In this document: positions 55,401-63,160 of the stretch, one piece after another | Position numbering within the stretch: the stretch's first letter is position 1 | How the letters are laid out: each line of letters opens with the position of its first letter | Assembly: GCF_014211915.1 (NCBI RefSeq) | Contig: NZ_CP060040.1 | Span: forward strand, 1,054,001 to 1,118,000 | Reading direction: 5' to 3' | DNA length: 64,000 nt | From: Burkholderia cenocepacia | GTDB taxonomy: Bacteria > Pseudomonadota > Gammaproteobacteria > Burkholderiales > Burkholderiaceae | Position numbers and translations under genes: made by a program | The notes under the pieces: model-generated | The model's input: the letters and a program-made list of their open reading frames with translations, nothing else | Database searches by the model: none | What the model was told of the DNA's origin: nothing

Positions 55401-55428
55401 GCCGCCGTACCGGCGCCGGTACGGCGGC
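55401..55428. repeat. perfect 28-bp GC-rich palindrome
   Basis: An exact inverted repeat with half-site GCCGCCGTACCGGC and no loop, 47 bases after the stop of the binding protein gene and 71 bases before the next start. It lacks a T run, so it is not a standard intrinsic terminator. It may be a regulator site or an extragenic palindrome. Confidence 0.6.
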
Positions 55429-55499
55429 CGTGCAGCGACGATCTACAATGACCGGCACCGCGCGGCTACCGCGCCGGGCACACGTAACGGGACCACAAC

Positions 55500-56753
55500 A
55501 TGCATTCGAGCGAGCACGCAGTATGCGTGGCGATCAACGACAACAACCGCGCGTGGTACGAAATGCTCGTGCCGTTCCTGCTGTCGCTGCGGCACGCCGG
55601 CTACGACGGGCGGATCGCGGTGATCGGCTACGGGCTGTCCGAACGCAAGCGGCAGATTCTCGCGGGCCAGTCGGTCGACGTGATCGACGCGTCGGGCGCC
55701 TACGCGCTGCCGGTCGGCCGCTTCATCGAGGCCGCCGAGTATTGCGCGCGCCATCCGCAGATCCGCAAGCTCGCGCTGTACGACGCGGACATCTGGTTCT
55801 GCGCGCCGCAGTTCGACCTGTTCTCGCAGATCGGCGACGACCGGCTCCACGTGTGCCCCGACCCGCTGTTCTGCACGTTCGTCGTCACGCCGCTGATCGG
55901 CGAGCGGCGCGACCATCACTGGCGCCTCGTCGTCGACGAGGTCAATGCGCGCCACGGCGGTGCGCTGCAAGCCGGGCTCGTCGCCGGGACCGCCGACGCA
56001 TGGGCGCGTTATGCCGACCATCTGCGCGACTGCCTCGCCCGCGTCGGCACCGATTTCCAGGAATGCTTCGGCATCGATACGACGTTCCTGCATCTGTGGA
56101 GCGCGCAAGGCGAAACGGCGCTGCTCGACCCGGTCCAGAACTTCGTCAGCAAGTACGGCATCCACGAATCGTTCGACGCGGGCAGCGGCAAGACGACGCT
56201 CAGGTATCACGGCGAGCCGATCCGCGCGCTGCACATGACCGGCGACATCCGCTTCCTCGACCGGTGGCGCTACTACGCGAACCACATCGACGCCGCACTG
56301 CGCGACGGCACGCCGTTCGCGCTGTCGGACGGCACGCCGGCGCCGTCCGACGCACTCGCCGCACGCATCGCGGCGGCGGATTACGTGCGATCGGCCGGGC
56401 TGACCGTTGCGTCCGCCGCGCTCGAGACAAGCGCGGGCGCCTACCTGCAGGCGCTCGACGAACCGGGCGGCACGATGCTCGTCGGCAGCGGGAACCACGA
56501 AGTCGTGTTCACCGCGACCCGCGACATCGCGCGGCTGAACGTCTACGTCACGCATCCGTCCGGCTCGCCGTCGCCGCTGCTGTGCGAGGTGCGCGTCGAC
56601 GGCCACGCGCAGCGCAAGGGCACCGAACTGATGGCGCATTTCTGGTACCAGATTGCGGCCGGCACCGTCGTCACGCTGCGCGCGACGAGCCTCGGCGGCC
56701 AGCAGTGCAACGCCATCTGGCGGCTGCGCGAAGCACCGGACATGCAGCAGTAA
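55500..56753 (+). CDS. GT-A-like protein of unknown function
   Basis: 417 aa, soluble, with no signal peptide. The N-terminal ~270 residues look like a nucleotide-sugar glycosyltransferase fold: CVAINDNNRAWYEMLVPFLLSL, then LALYDADIWFC with a DxD at D95/D97, and IRALHMTGDIRFLDRWRYY. The C-terminal ~140 residues form a beta-rich domain (VFTATRDIARLNVYVTHPSG) that may bind sugar. No other polysaccharide genes are nearby, so the acceptor is unknown. It converges on mntH with a 19-base gap. Confidence 0.6.
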   Translation: MHSSEHAVCVAINDNNRAWYEMLVPFLLSLRHAGYDGRIAVIGYGLSERKRQILAGQSVDVIDASGAYALPVGRFIEAAEYCARHPQIRKLALYDADIWFCAPQFDLFSQIGDDRLHVCPDPLFCTFVVTPLIGERRDHHWRLVVDEVNARHGGALQAGLVAGTADAWARYADHLRDCLARVGTDFQECFGIDTTFLHLWSAQGETALLDPVQNFVSKYGIHESFDAGSGKTTLRYHGEPIRALHMTGDIRFLDRWRYYANHIDAALRDGTPFALSDGTPAPSDALAARIAAADYVRSAGLTVASAALETSAGAYLQALDEPGGTMLVGSGNHEVVFTATRDIARLNVYVTHPSGSPSPLLCEVRVDGHAQRKGTELMAHFWYQIAAGTVVTLRATSLGGQQCNAIWRLREAPDMQQ

Positions 56754-56772
56754 GCGGCCGGCCCGCACCCGT

Positions 56773-58083
56773 TCAATTGAAGGCCGCCCATACCAGGTAC
56801 GCATTCAGCCCGACGATCACGACCGTCGCCGCGCCGGCGACGATCCGCAGCGGCATCCGCATCGCGTAAGCGCCCATCACGTATTCGCGCGCCGACAGTA
56901 TCAGCAGCGCGATCATCGGCATCGGCAGCACGAAACTCAGCACGACCTGGCTGGCCACCATCGCCCGCGTGACGTCGCAGCCGAGCGCGACCACCCCGAA
57001 CGCGGGCACGATCGTCACCGCGCGCCGCACCCAGATCGACAGGCGGCGACGGATGAAGCCCTGCATCACGACCTGCCCCGCCATCGTGCCGACCACCGAG
57101 CTCGACACGCCGGAGGTCAGCAGCGCGACGAGAAACAGCGCGCCGGCCGCCGGCCCGAGCACCGGGATCAGCGTGTGATAGGCGTCGCCGATGTCGGTCA
57201 TGCCCGGCGCGGCCGCATGAAACGCCGACGACGCCATCATCACCATCGCGAGATTCACGAACCCGGCGAGCCCGAGCGCAATCACGACCTCGCGGTTCGA
57301 GAAACGCACGAGCCGCCGCCGCTCTGCGTCGTCGCGCGGCGCGGTGCGATCCTGCGTGAGGCCCGAATGCAGATACAGCGTGTGCGGCATGATCGTCGCG
57401 CCGATGATGCCGACCGCGATCGTCAGCGCCGCGTGATCCGGAATCTGCGGGACCACCAGATGAAACGCCGCCGCGTGCCAGTCCTGCGGCGCGATCAGCA
57501 GTTCGCCGAGATAGCACGCGCCGATCACGCCGACCAGCGCCGCGATCGCGGCTTCCAGCGGCCGGAAGCCGCGCTTTTCGAGCGCGAGGATCGCGCAGGT
57601 CGCGAACGCGGTCGCGATCATCCCCGCGAACAGCGGCAGGTGGCACAACAACCCGAACGCGAGCGCGCCGCCGAGAAATTCGGCGAGGTCGGTCGCCATC
57701 GCGGCGATCTCCGACGCCATCCACATGCCCCACACGACCGGCGCGGGGAAACGGTCGCGGCACAGCTCGGCGAGATTGCGGCCGGTCACGATGCCGAGCT
57801 TCGCGGACATCGCCTGGAACAGCATCGCGATCGCGTTCGCGGCCAGCACGACCCACAGCAGCCGGTAGCCGTATGCGGCGCCGGCCTGGATGTTGGTCGC
57901 GAAGTTGCCGGGGTCCATGTAGCCGATCGACGCAATCACGGCCGGGCCGATGAATGGCAGCAGCGCGGCGACGCCGGTGCGGCGCCCTTCGAGCGCGGCG
58001 CGCACCGTGCCGTCGGTGTGCTCGGTGGACAGGCCCGGCAGCGCGAGGCCGCCGGCGGGTTTGCTCGGGACGACGGGAATCAT
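56773..58083 (-). CDS. mntH: Nramp-family divalent metal (Mn2+) transporter MntH
   Basis: 436 aa with 11 predicted helices. The metal-binding motif of helix 1 is GYMDPGNFATNIQAGA (D57, N60). The helix 6 motif is IMPHTLYLHS, and GRNLAELCRDRFP is the conserved loop. It imports Mn2+ (and Fe2+) with protons across the inner membrane. It lies 100 bases downstream of an oxalate decarboxylase gene on the same strand; that enzyme needs manganese, so co-expression is likely. No yybP-ykoY riboswitch or clear Mur/MntR box was recognised in the short gap. Confidence 0.93.
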   Translation of the reverse strand: MIPVVPSKPAGGLALPGLSTEHTDGTVRAALEGRRTGVAALLPFIGPAVIASIGYMDPGNFATNIQAGAAYGYRLLWVVLAANAIAMLFQAMSAKLGIVTGRNLAELCRDRFPAPVVWGMWMASEIAAMATDLAEFLGGALAFGLLCHLPLFAGMIATAFATCAILALEKRGFRPLEAAIAALVGVIGACYLGELLIAPQDWHAAAFHLVVPQIPDHAALTIAVGIIGATIMPHTLYLHSGLTQDRTAPRDDAERRRLVRFSNREVVIALGLAGFVNLAMVMMASSAFHAAAPGMTDIGDAYHTLIPVLGPAAGALFLVALLTSGVSSSVVGTMAGQVVMQGFIRRRLSIWVRRAVTIVPAFGVVALGCDVTRAMVASQVVLSFVLPMPMIALLILSAREYVMGAYAMRMPLRIVAGAATVVIVGLNAYLVWAAFN

Positions 58084-58183
58084 GGTGAGTATTTATTCCG
58101 TTCGAATGAGGAAGGCCGATTCGGGGATCGCGGCTCGCCACAGCAGCAAGCCGCATGCCGGCCACGACGAGACGCCGACCGCG

Positions 58184-59440
58184 TTACAGCGGCACCACGT
58201 CCGGACGATTGCGCGGAAATTGCGCGATCACGTCCGGCGCGACGTTCAGGTGCGCTTCGACGAGCTGCGGCGGCGTGTGCGCGAGCCAGTCGGACAACGA
58301 CACCTCCGCATAGCGGTCGGTCTTGAAGATCTCGAGGAACACGAGGTCGGTCTGCCCGGTGTTCTGCACGTAGTGCCCGAGGCTTTTCTTCACATAGCCG
58401 ACGTCGCCCGTGCGGAAATCGGCCGTCTGCGCCTTCGGCCCCGTGTCGAACACGGTCATCCGCGCCTCGCCCTGCAGGTAGTACTGCCATTCGTCGGCGT
58501 TCGGGTGCCAGTGCAGCTCGCGCATGCCGCCTGGATGCACGGTGACGAGCGCCGCCGCGACGGTCGTCGACACGTTGAAGTTGGTGCTGTCCGCGATCCG
58601 CACCTCGCCGCCGCGCGTCTTCCTGACCGGCTTCATGTCGCCGAGCGAAAAGATGAACGGATGCGGCGGCGCACCGGCCGATGCGGCCGCCGCGCGCTGC
58701 GCGTCCGCGAGCGGGCCCGGCTCGTCGCCCTGGAAGATCCACAGGTTGTCGAGCGGCACGTTCCTGAACGCGTCGGCCGGCACGCCGAAGTTGAGCGCGA
58801 GCACGTCGGGCGGCGTATGCGCGATCCAGTCGGTCAGCAACAGCGTGTTGAATTCCGATGCGCGACCGTTATCGAACGCGAGCAGGAATTCCGCGCCGTC
58901 GCTGCCGAGGCCCTGCAGCGAATGCGGCAGGCCGGGCGGGAAATACCAGAGATCGCCGGTCTTGACGTCCTGGACCGACGGCCGCCCGAGTTCGTCGAGT
59001 ACGGTGATCCGACAGCGGCCGTCGAGCATGATGGCCCACTCAGCCTGCTGGTGCCAGTGCATCTCGCGAATGCCGCCGCGCGTGAGCCGCATGTTGACGC
59101 CGGAAATGGTTTCGGAAATCGCGAAATCGTCCTGCGTCACTTCGCGCGCCCACCCGCCATTCTGAATGCGTTTATGGGCATTATTGAAAGACGCCCAGAA
59201 TAACGGCATGCCGTTGATATCGGTGGCCGGCGGGTCCTGAAAAGACGGGAATTGATTGGCGATGGCCGGATTTTTAGGCCCCGGGTCGGTCAGGCTCTGA
59301 CGGTTGCGCGCATTCACCGCGCCTTCCGGCGGGCTGTCCGGATTGCCGAACGAAGCGGCCTTCGCCGTTACCGCAATGCCCGCCGCGGCAATGGCGCCGG
59401 CCGTACTCGTCAACATCTTGCGTCGAGAAAGATTCGTCAT
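58184..59440 (-). CDS. oxdC: oxalate decarboxylase (bicupin), Tat-exported
   Basis: 418 aa from ATG 59440, with AGAGGAAATC upstream. The Tat signal SRRKMLTSTAGAIAAAG indicates periplasmic location. Two cupin domains carry Mn-binding motifs, MHWHQQAEWAIM and LHWHPNADEWQYY, each with the expected later His. The lid segment around SEFNTLLLTDW corresponds to the SENST loop of OxdC (Glu conserved). It converts oxalate to formate and CO2. In plant-associated Burkholderia this would use or detoxify oxalate. It precedes mntH on the same strand. Confidence 0.92.
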   Translation of the reverse strand: MTNLSRRKMLTSTAGAIAAAGIAVTAKAASFGNPDSPPEGAVNARNRQSLTDPGPKNPAIANQFPSFQDPPATDINGMPLFWASFNNAHKRIQNGGWAREVTQDDFAISETISGVNMRLTRGGIREMHWHQQAEWAIMLDGRCRITVLDELGRPSVQDVKTGDLWYFPPGLPHSLQGLGSDGAEFLLAFDNGRASEFNTLLLTDWIAHTPPDVLALNFGVPADAFRNVPLDNLWIFQGDEPGPLADAQRAAAASAGAPPHPFIFSLGDMKPVRKTRGGEVRIADSTNFNVSTTVAAALVTVHPGGMRELHWHPNADEWQYYLQGEARMTVFDTGPKAQTADFRTGDVGYVKKSLGHYVQNTGQTDLVFLEIFKTDRYAEVSLSDWLAHTPPQLVEAHLNVAPDVIAQFPRNRPDVVPL

Positions 59441-59776
59441 GATTTCCTCTTCATTTCTCAATCGAGAGAATTTCCATTACGGAATACTTGCCGTTTTTCG
59501 AATTACCGAAAATCAAACATCCCGTGACGCAAGTTAAATCCAGATTCATCCAAAAATTAAATGAATTATTAACCTGAATTAATGAATTAAAATGATCGAC
59601 TTTAATTTTGTAATTATTGCGATGCAGCAGGGGAAGAATGGCGAGGAAAAGAAATCGATATGCGCACCGCGTGATGGCGGCCCACTGCCATCGATTCGGG
59701 TGGCCTGGCGCGCCACCCGGAACGGAAAAATACGGATGCGCCGGCTTTCACCTGCCCGGCCGGGACCGGGACCGCG
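59441..59776. promoter_or_regulatory. AT-rich intergenic region upstream of oxdC
   Basis: 336 bases between oxdC and the hipA 3' end. The part from 59460 to 59625 is strikingly AT-rich for this genome, with near-repeats AAATTAAATGAATTATTAA and GAATTAATGAATTAAAATG (about 59552-59592). It likely carries the oxdC promoter and may bind H-NS- or IHF-like proteins. No gene is supported. Confidence 0.4.
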
Positions 59777-61111
59777 TCACTTCCGCGGCATGTCGGCGAG
59801 TCGCTGCGCGGCGAAGCGCAATCCGCCGAGAATGCGTTCGGCGATCCTTGCCGGAAACCCGGCGGGCAGCGCCGCGCCGACCGATTCGATCACGTGCGGT
59901 GTCGCGGCGACGAGCCGATCGACGATCGGCGTCGCGATATCGCCCAGCAAGCAGTATTCGGCCATCGCGGTAAAGTGCCGGCGCGTGATGTCGCGCATCG
60001 CGTAGTGCTTGCGCTTGCCGTGCACCGCCATCGCGAGCTTCGCCTTGTGCCACGACCACTGGTTCGCGCCATCTCCCTCGACCGGCCAGATCGACATCAC
60101 GTCGTAGAGCGGCGTCAGACGGAAACGGCCGCCCGGCAGCAGGCGCAGGCTGAAGTTCTTCGCATGGCCGTCCGGTGCAGCGAGCATCCAGAACACCACC
60201 AACGCGGTGAACAGCGTATCGAGATCGGCCTGCGCCGTTTCCGACCGACGCAGGATCCCGGCCAGATCGGGCACCCCCGGGCCGCCCTGCGATTCGTATT
60301 TGAGATGCGGCGGCACGCCGAGCGCCTGGCAAAAATCCTCCTGCGGCAAGCGCAGCAGCCATCCGCCGTCACGATGCAGCGCGCGATCGAAGCGCGCGAC
60401 CGACAGCACCTTGTGTTCGCCGAAACGCAGGATGTCGGCATTCGCCGTCGGCAAACCGAACGCGCGCAGGATCGCGAGGCACAGCCACTCGTTTTCGACG
60501 GATGTCGTGAGATCCGCGCGCTTGTTGCCGACCAGGCCGAGCGGCAACTTGACGATATGCGTGGTCGGCGTCGCGCCATGCGGACGCATCCATCGCCCGT
60601 CGTGAAACAGCAGCGCAGTCTTTTCCTGCGCGCCAGCCAGCGACAGGCGGAAGTCGTCGTCGTCCTGCGCACCGCCCGCCACCCCGCTCGCCTGATCGAG
60701 CACGCGCGCCACCTCGTCGTCGGACAACGGCGTACCGTCGATCCGGTCATGGCCGGTCGGAGTTTCATCCTCGCCGAGCAACTGCACCGCGCCGACGCAG
60801 TCCCGGCCGAGCGCGGCGAGCAAATCGAACGGCTCGGTCGTCGCCGTGCCGAACCGCGACGCAAGCCGCCGACGAATGGCGTCGCTGTCGGGCAGCAGAT
60901 TATCGAAGTAGTGATTGACGCGCTCGCCGCGCAACGGCGCATCACCGACGCCGAACGGCAGCGACAGCGACAGCGGGCGGCCTGCATTCGACTGTTTCCA
61001 GCCGGCGTCGTACAGCAGCTCCATGTCGCCGCGCGCGGGAATCCGCCAGATTCCGACCCGCACGCCATTGGCCCAGATCGATAGCGCGCGGCTGTGCGAT
61101 TTGCGTCCCAT
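59777..61111 (-). CDS. hipA: HipA-type serine/threonine kinase toxin
   Basis: 444 aa. The N-terminal subdomain (ALSIWANGVRVGIWR, PLSLSLPF) is followed by the ATP-binding loop SLAGAQEKTALL (Ser157, the autophosphorylation position), and the catalytic motifs PDGHAKNFSLRLL and YDVMS. HipA kinases phosphorylate aminoacyl-tRNA synthetases and slow growth, giving persister cells. The gene begins 3 bases after hipB and shares its transcript. All catalytic residues I can align are present, so the toxin is probably active and restrained by HipB. Confidence 0.93.
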   Translation of the reverse strand: MGRKSHSRALSIWANGVRVGIWRIPARGDMELLYDAGWKQSNAGRPLSLSLPFGVGDAPLRGERVNHYFDNLLPDSDAIRRRLASRFGTATTEPFDLLAALGRDCVGAVQLLGEDETPTGHDRIDGTPLSDDEVARVLDQASGVAGGAQDDDDFRLSLAGAQEKTALLFHDGRWMRPHGATPTTHIVKLPLGLVGNKRADLTTSVENEWLCLAILRAFGLPTANADILRFGEHKVLSVARFDRALHRDGGWLLRLPQEDFCQALGVPPHLKYESQGGPGVPDLAGILRRSETAQADLDTLFTALVVFWMLAAPDGHAKNFSLRLLPGGRFRLTPLYDVMSIWPVEGDGANQWSWHKAKLAMAVHGKRKHYAMRDITRRHFTAMAEYCLLGDIATPIVDRLVAATPHVIESVGAALPAGFPARIAERILGGLRFAAQRLADMPRK

Positions 61112-61114
61112 CGA

Positions 61115-61363
61115 TTACCACTCGACGTTGGCAGCGTCGCGCCCGTCCTTCGTGCGGATGCTGACCTCGAGACCGTACAGCGCGGTCAGTTCGAGCAACT
61201 GCTTGAGCGACAGGCTTTCGGTGCGGAGCGTTTCCAGCGACGACAGGCGCGATTGGCCGACGCCGATGCGCGCCGCCGCCTCGGCTTGCGTCAGCCCCTT
61301 GGCCTGACGCGCGGACGACAGGATTTCGCCCAGTTGAGCAGGGGTATTGACGATGAGATTCAC
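61115..61363 (-). CDS. hipB: HipB-type antitoxin and autorepressor
   Basis: 82 aa from GTG 61363 (AGGACT upstream); the frame continues upstream without homology. The HTH_3 domain spans most of the protein: LGEILSSARQAKGLTQAEAA and RIGVGQSRLSSLET. A short C-terminal tail ends in ANVEW; in HipB this tail is the degradation tag. It binds HipA and represses the operon through the inverted repeats just upstream. Confidence 0.9.
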   Translation of the reverse strand: MNLIVNTPAQLGEILSSARQAKGLTQAEAAARIGVGQSRLSSLETLRTESLSLKQLLELTALYGLEVSIRTKDGRDAANVEW

Positions 61364-61394
61364 GGCTGGAGTCCTGTATGCGATCCATGCAGTA

Positions 61395-61438
61395 TATCTC
61401 TGCCAGGCATAAACGCAAATTATCTCCGATAGAGATAA
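61395..61438 (-). promoter_or_regulatory. hipBA promoter and HipB operator repeats
   Basis: TTATCTC-cgata-GAGATAA (61420-61438) is a perfect inverted repeat, and another TATCTC half-site lies at 61395-61400. Read on the minus strand, TTGCGT and TATACT (16-base spacer) form a promoter whose -10 overlaps the second half-site, so HipB would block it. The TATC core resembles E. coli HipB sites. Another inverted repeat (AAATATT/AATATTT) is at 61444-61466. Confidence 0.65.
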
Positions 61439-61571
61439 ATGCAAAATATTCCTGTCAGAAATATTTTTTCACGCCAGTGCGTTGCTCCCCAGTCGTTGCA
61501 CGCATGCGCAACACCCTATCGCCCACCGCCACCCCATAGTTTTTATCCGCTGGCGCGAATGATTTTGGCTT

Positions 61572-61605
61572 TGTCAGATAGATGACATCGAATCATCAAA
61601 TGACA
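61572..61605 (+). promoter_or_regulatory. candidate operator upstream of the RpiR regulator
   Basis: TGTCA (61572-61576) and TGACA (61583-61587) form an inverted repeat with a 6-base spacer, and TGACA recurs at 61601-61605. TTGTCA at 61571 could serve as a -35. It lies 17-50 bases before the regulator's start and could be its autoregulatory site. Weak. Confidence 0.35.
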
Positions 61606-61621
61606 ACGATCTAACAGCTCG

Positions 61622-62509
61622 ATGACCTGCGCCTTCGCCCATACCGTCGAATCCCGCTTTGCCGAGCTGACGCCGACCGCGAAGCGCATCGCGAGCTACA
61701 TGCTCGCGAACCTCGATCGGCTCGGCCTCGAAACCGCCGACCAGATCGCGCAGCAGACCGGCACCAGCGGCATTTCGGTCGGGCGTTTCCTGCGCAGCGT
61801 CGGTTACCGGAATCTCGACGACCTGAAACGCGAACTGCGCGGCGGCGGCGACCGCCCGTGGATGATCACCGACCGCCTCGACGAGTACCGCCGCGCCACC
61901 GCCACGCCAACGACCGTCGGCGAGCACGACAGCCATCGCAACGGCGGCACGCTCGCGTCGTCGCTCGAGCGCGAACTCGATGCGATCCGCCACGTGTACC
62001 GGCTCGCCGAAGAACCGGTGTTCGCGCAGGTCGCGGACCGGATCGCGCATGCCGATGCCGTCTTCATCCTCGGCATCCAGTCGACCCGCGGCATCAGCAA
62101 CGCATTCAGCAGCTACCTCGAATACCTGCGCCCGCGCGTGTTCTATTCCGACGGCCAGTCGGGCTCGTACGTCGATTCGCTGAATTCGGAGTTCGAACGG
62201 CCGTACTGCATCGTCACCGACACGCGCGCCTATTCGCGCAGCGCGCGCCGCTATTGCCAGGCGGCCGCCGAACGCGGCCAGCCGTTCGCGCTCGTCACCG
62301 ATCTGTATTGCCCGTGGGCGCGCGAGTGGCCGGCCGACCTGCTGCAGGTGAAGACCGACGTCGGCCAGTTCTGGGATTCGCTCGCGCCGCTCACCTGCCT
62401 GTTCAACCTGCTGATCACCGCCGTGGTCGACCGCCTCGGTCCCGCGATCGACCGGCGCGTCGCGCGCAACCGCGAACTGCAGCGCACGTTCGACCAATTC
62501 GAATCCTGA
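61622..62509 (+). CDS. RpiR-family (HTH + SIS) transcriptional regulator
   Basis: 295 aa. The N-terminal HTH (ELTPTAKRIASYMLANLD, ADQIAQQTGTSGISVGRF) spans ~75 residues. A SIS domain (AVFILGIQSTRGISNAF through IVTDTRAYSRSARRY) binds a phosphosugar- or amino-acid-like ligand. It lies 16 bases upstream of ddpX and the DdpA gene on the same strand, so it likely controls the D-Ala-D-Ala operon, perhaps sensing a wall-recycling metabolite. Confidence 0.9.
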   Translation: MTCAFAHTVESRFAELTPTAKRIASYMLANLDRLGLETADQIAQQTGTSGISVGRFLRSVGYRNLDDLKRELRGGGDRPWMITDRLDEYRRATATPTTVGEHDSHRNGGTLASSLERELDAIRHVYRLAEEPVFAQVADRIAHADAVFILGIQSTRGISNAFSSYLEYLRPRVFYSDGQSGSYVDSLNSEFERPYCIVTDTRAYSRSARRYCQAAAERGQPFALVTDLYCPWAREWPADLLQVKTDVGQFWDSLAPLTCLFNLLITAVVDRLGPAIDRRVARNRELQRTFDQFES

Positions 62510-62525
62510 GCAAACCGGACCGCCG

Positions 62526-63089
62526 ATGAACCCTCACCGCCTCGTCGAAATCACGCCCGCCACGCATCGCGTGGAGATCGATCTCGTCTACGCGACCGAG
62601 CGCAACCTGACCGGCGAGCCGATCTACCGCCACGCGCACTGTCTGCTGCTCGAGCCGGCCGAAACCGCGCTGCGCCGCGCGGTGGACATTGCCGCGCAAG
62701 CCGGCTTCACGCTGCGCATCTACGACGCATACCGGCCGCCGCAGGCGCAGCAGGTGCTGTGGGATTTCCTGCCCGACCCGAACTTCGTCGCCGATCTCGG
62801 CCGCGGGTCGAACCACAGCCGCGGCACCGCGCTCGACCTGACGCTCGTCGGCGCGAACGGCGAGCCGCTCGACATGGGCACCGGCTTCGACGAGATGGTC
62901 GCCGCGTCGGGCCACTTTCACGCGGGATTGCCCGAGCACGTGCAACGCAACCGGCTGCTGCTGCTCGGCGTGATGCACGCAGCCGGCTTCGCGCACATCG
63001 ACAGCGAGTGGTGGCACTACGAGCTGCCTGGCTCGCACGCGCTGTCGCCGATCGACAACGCGGCGAGCGGCCCGTGGCGCCTGATGTAA
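62526..63089 (+). CDS. ddpX: D-alanyl-D-alanine dipeptidase
   Basis: 187 aa of the VanX/DdpX family (M15D). Zinc ligands are in SNHSRGTALDLTL (His and Asp) and SEWWHYELPG (His, with the catalytic Glu). Also typical is LRIYDAYRPPQAQQVLWDF. There is no signal peptide, so it acts in the cytoplasm, splitting D-Ala-D-Ala taken up by the Ddp transporter to free D-alanine. It sits between the RpiR regulator and the binding protein. Resistance to glycopeptides is not implied without vanA/H genes. Confidence 0.93.
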   Translation: MNPHRLVEITPATHRVEIDLVYATERNLTGEPIYRHAHCLLLEPAETALRRAVDIAAQAGFTLRIYDAYRPPQAQQVLWDFLPDPNFVADLGRGSNHSRGTALDLTLVGANGEPLDMGTGFDEMVAASGHFHAGLPEHVQRNRLLLLGVMHAAGFAHIDSEWWHYELPGSHALSPIDNAASGPWRLM

Positions 63090-63160
63090 CGACGCCGCAC
63101 GCCTCCCTTTTTCATGCAGGTTCACGTTCAACGACTCAAACGACAGATGGAGATGCGCCC

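Noticed and set aside
62526..63089. Glycopeptide (vancomycin) resistance gene vanX
   Set aside because: The dipeptidase stands with an RpiR regulator and a dipeptide-binding protein and lacks vanH/vanA, so a D-alanine nutrition role is more likely.
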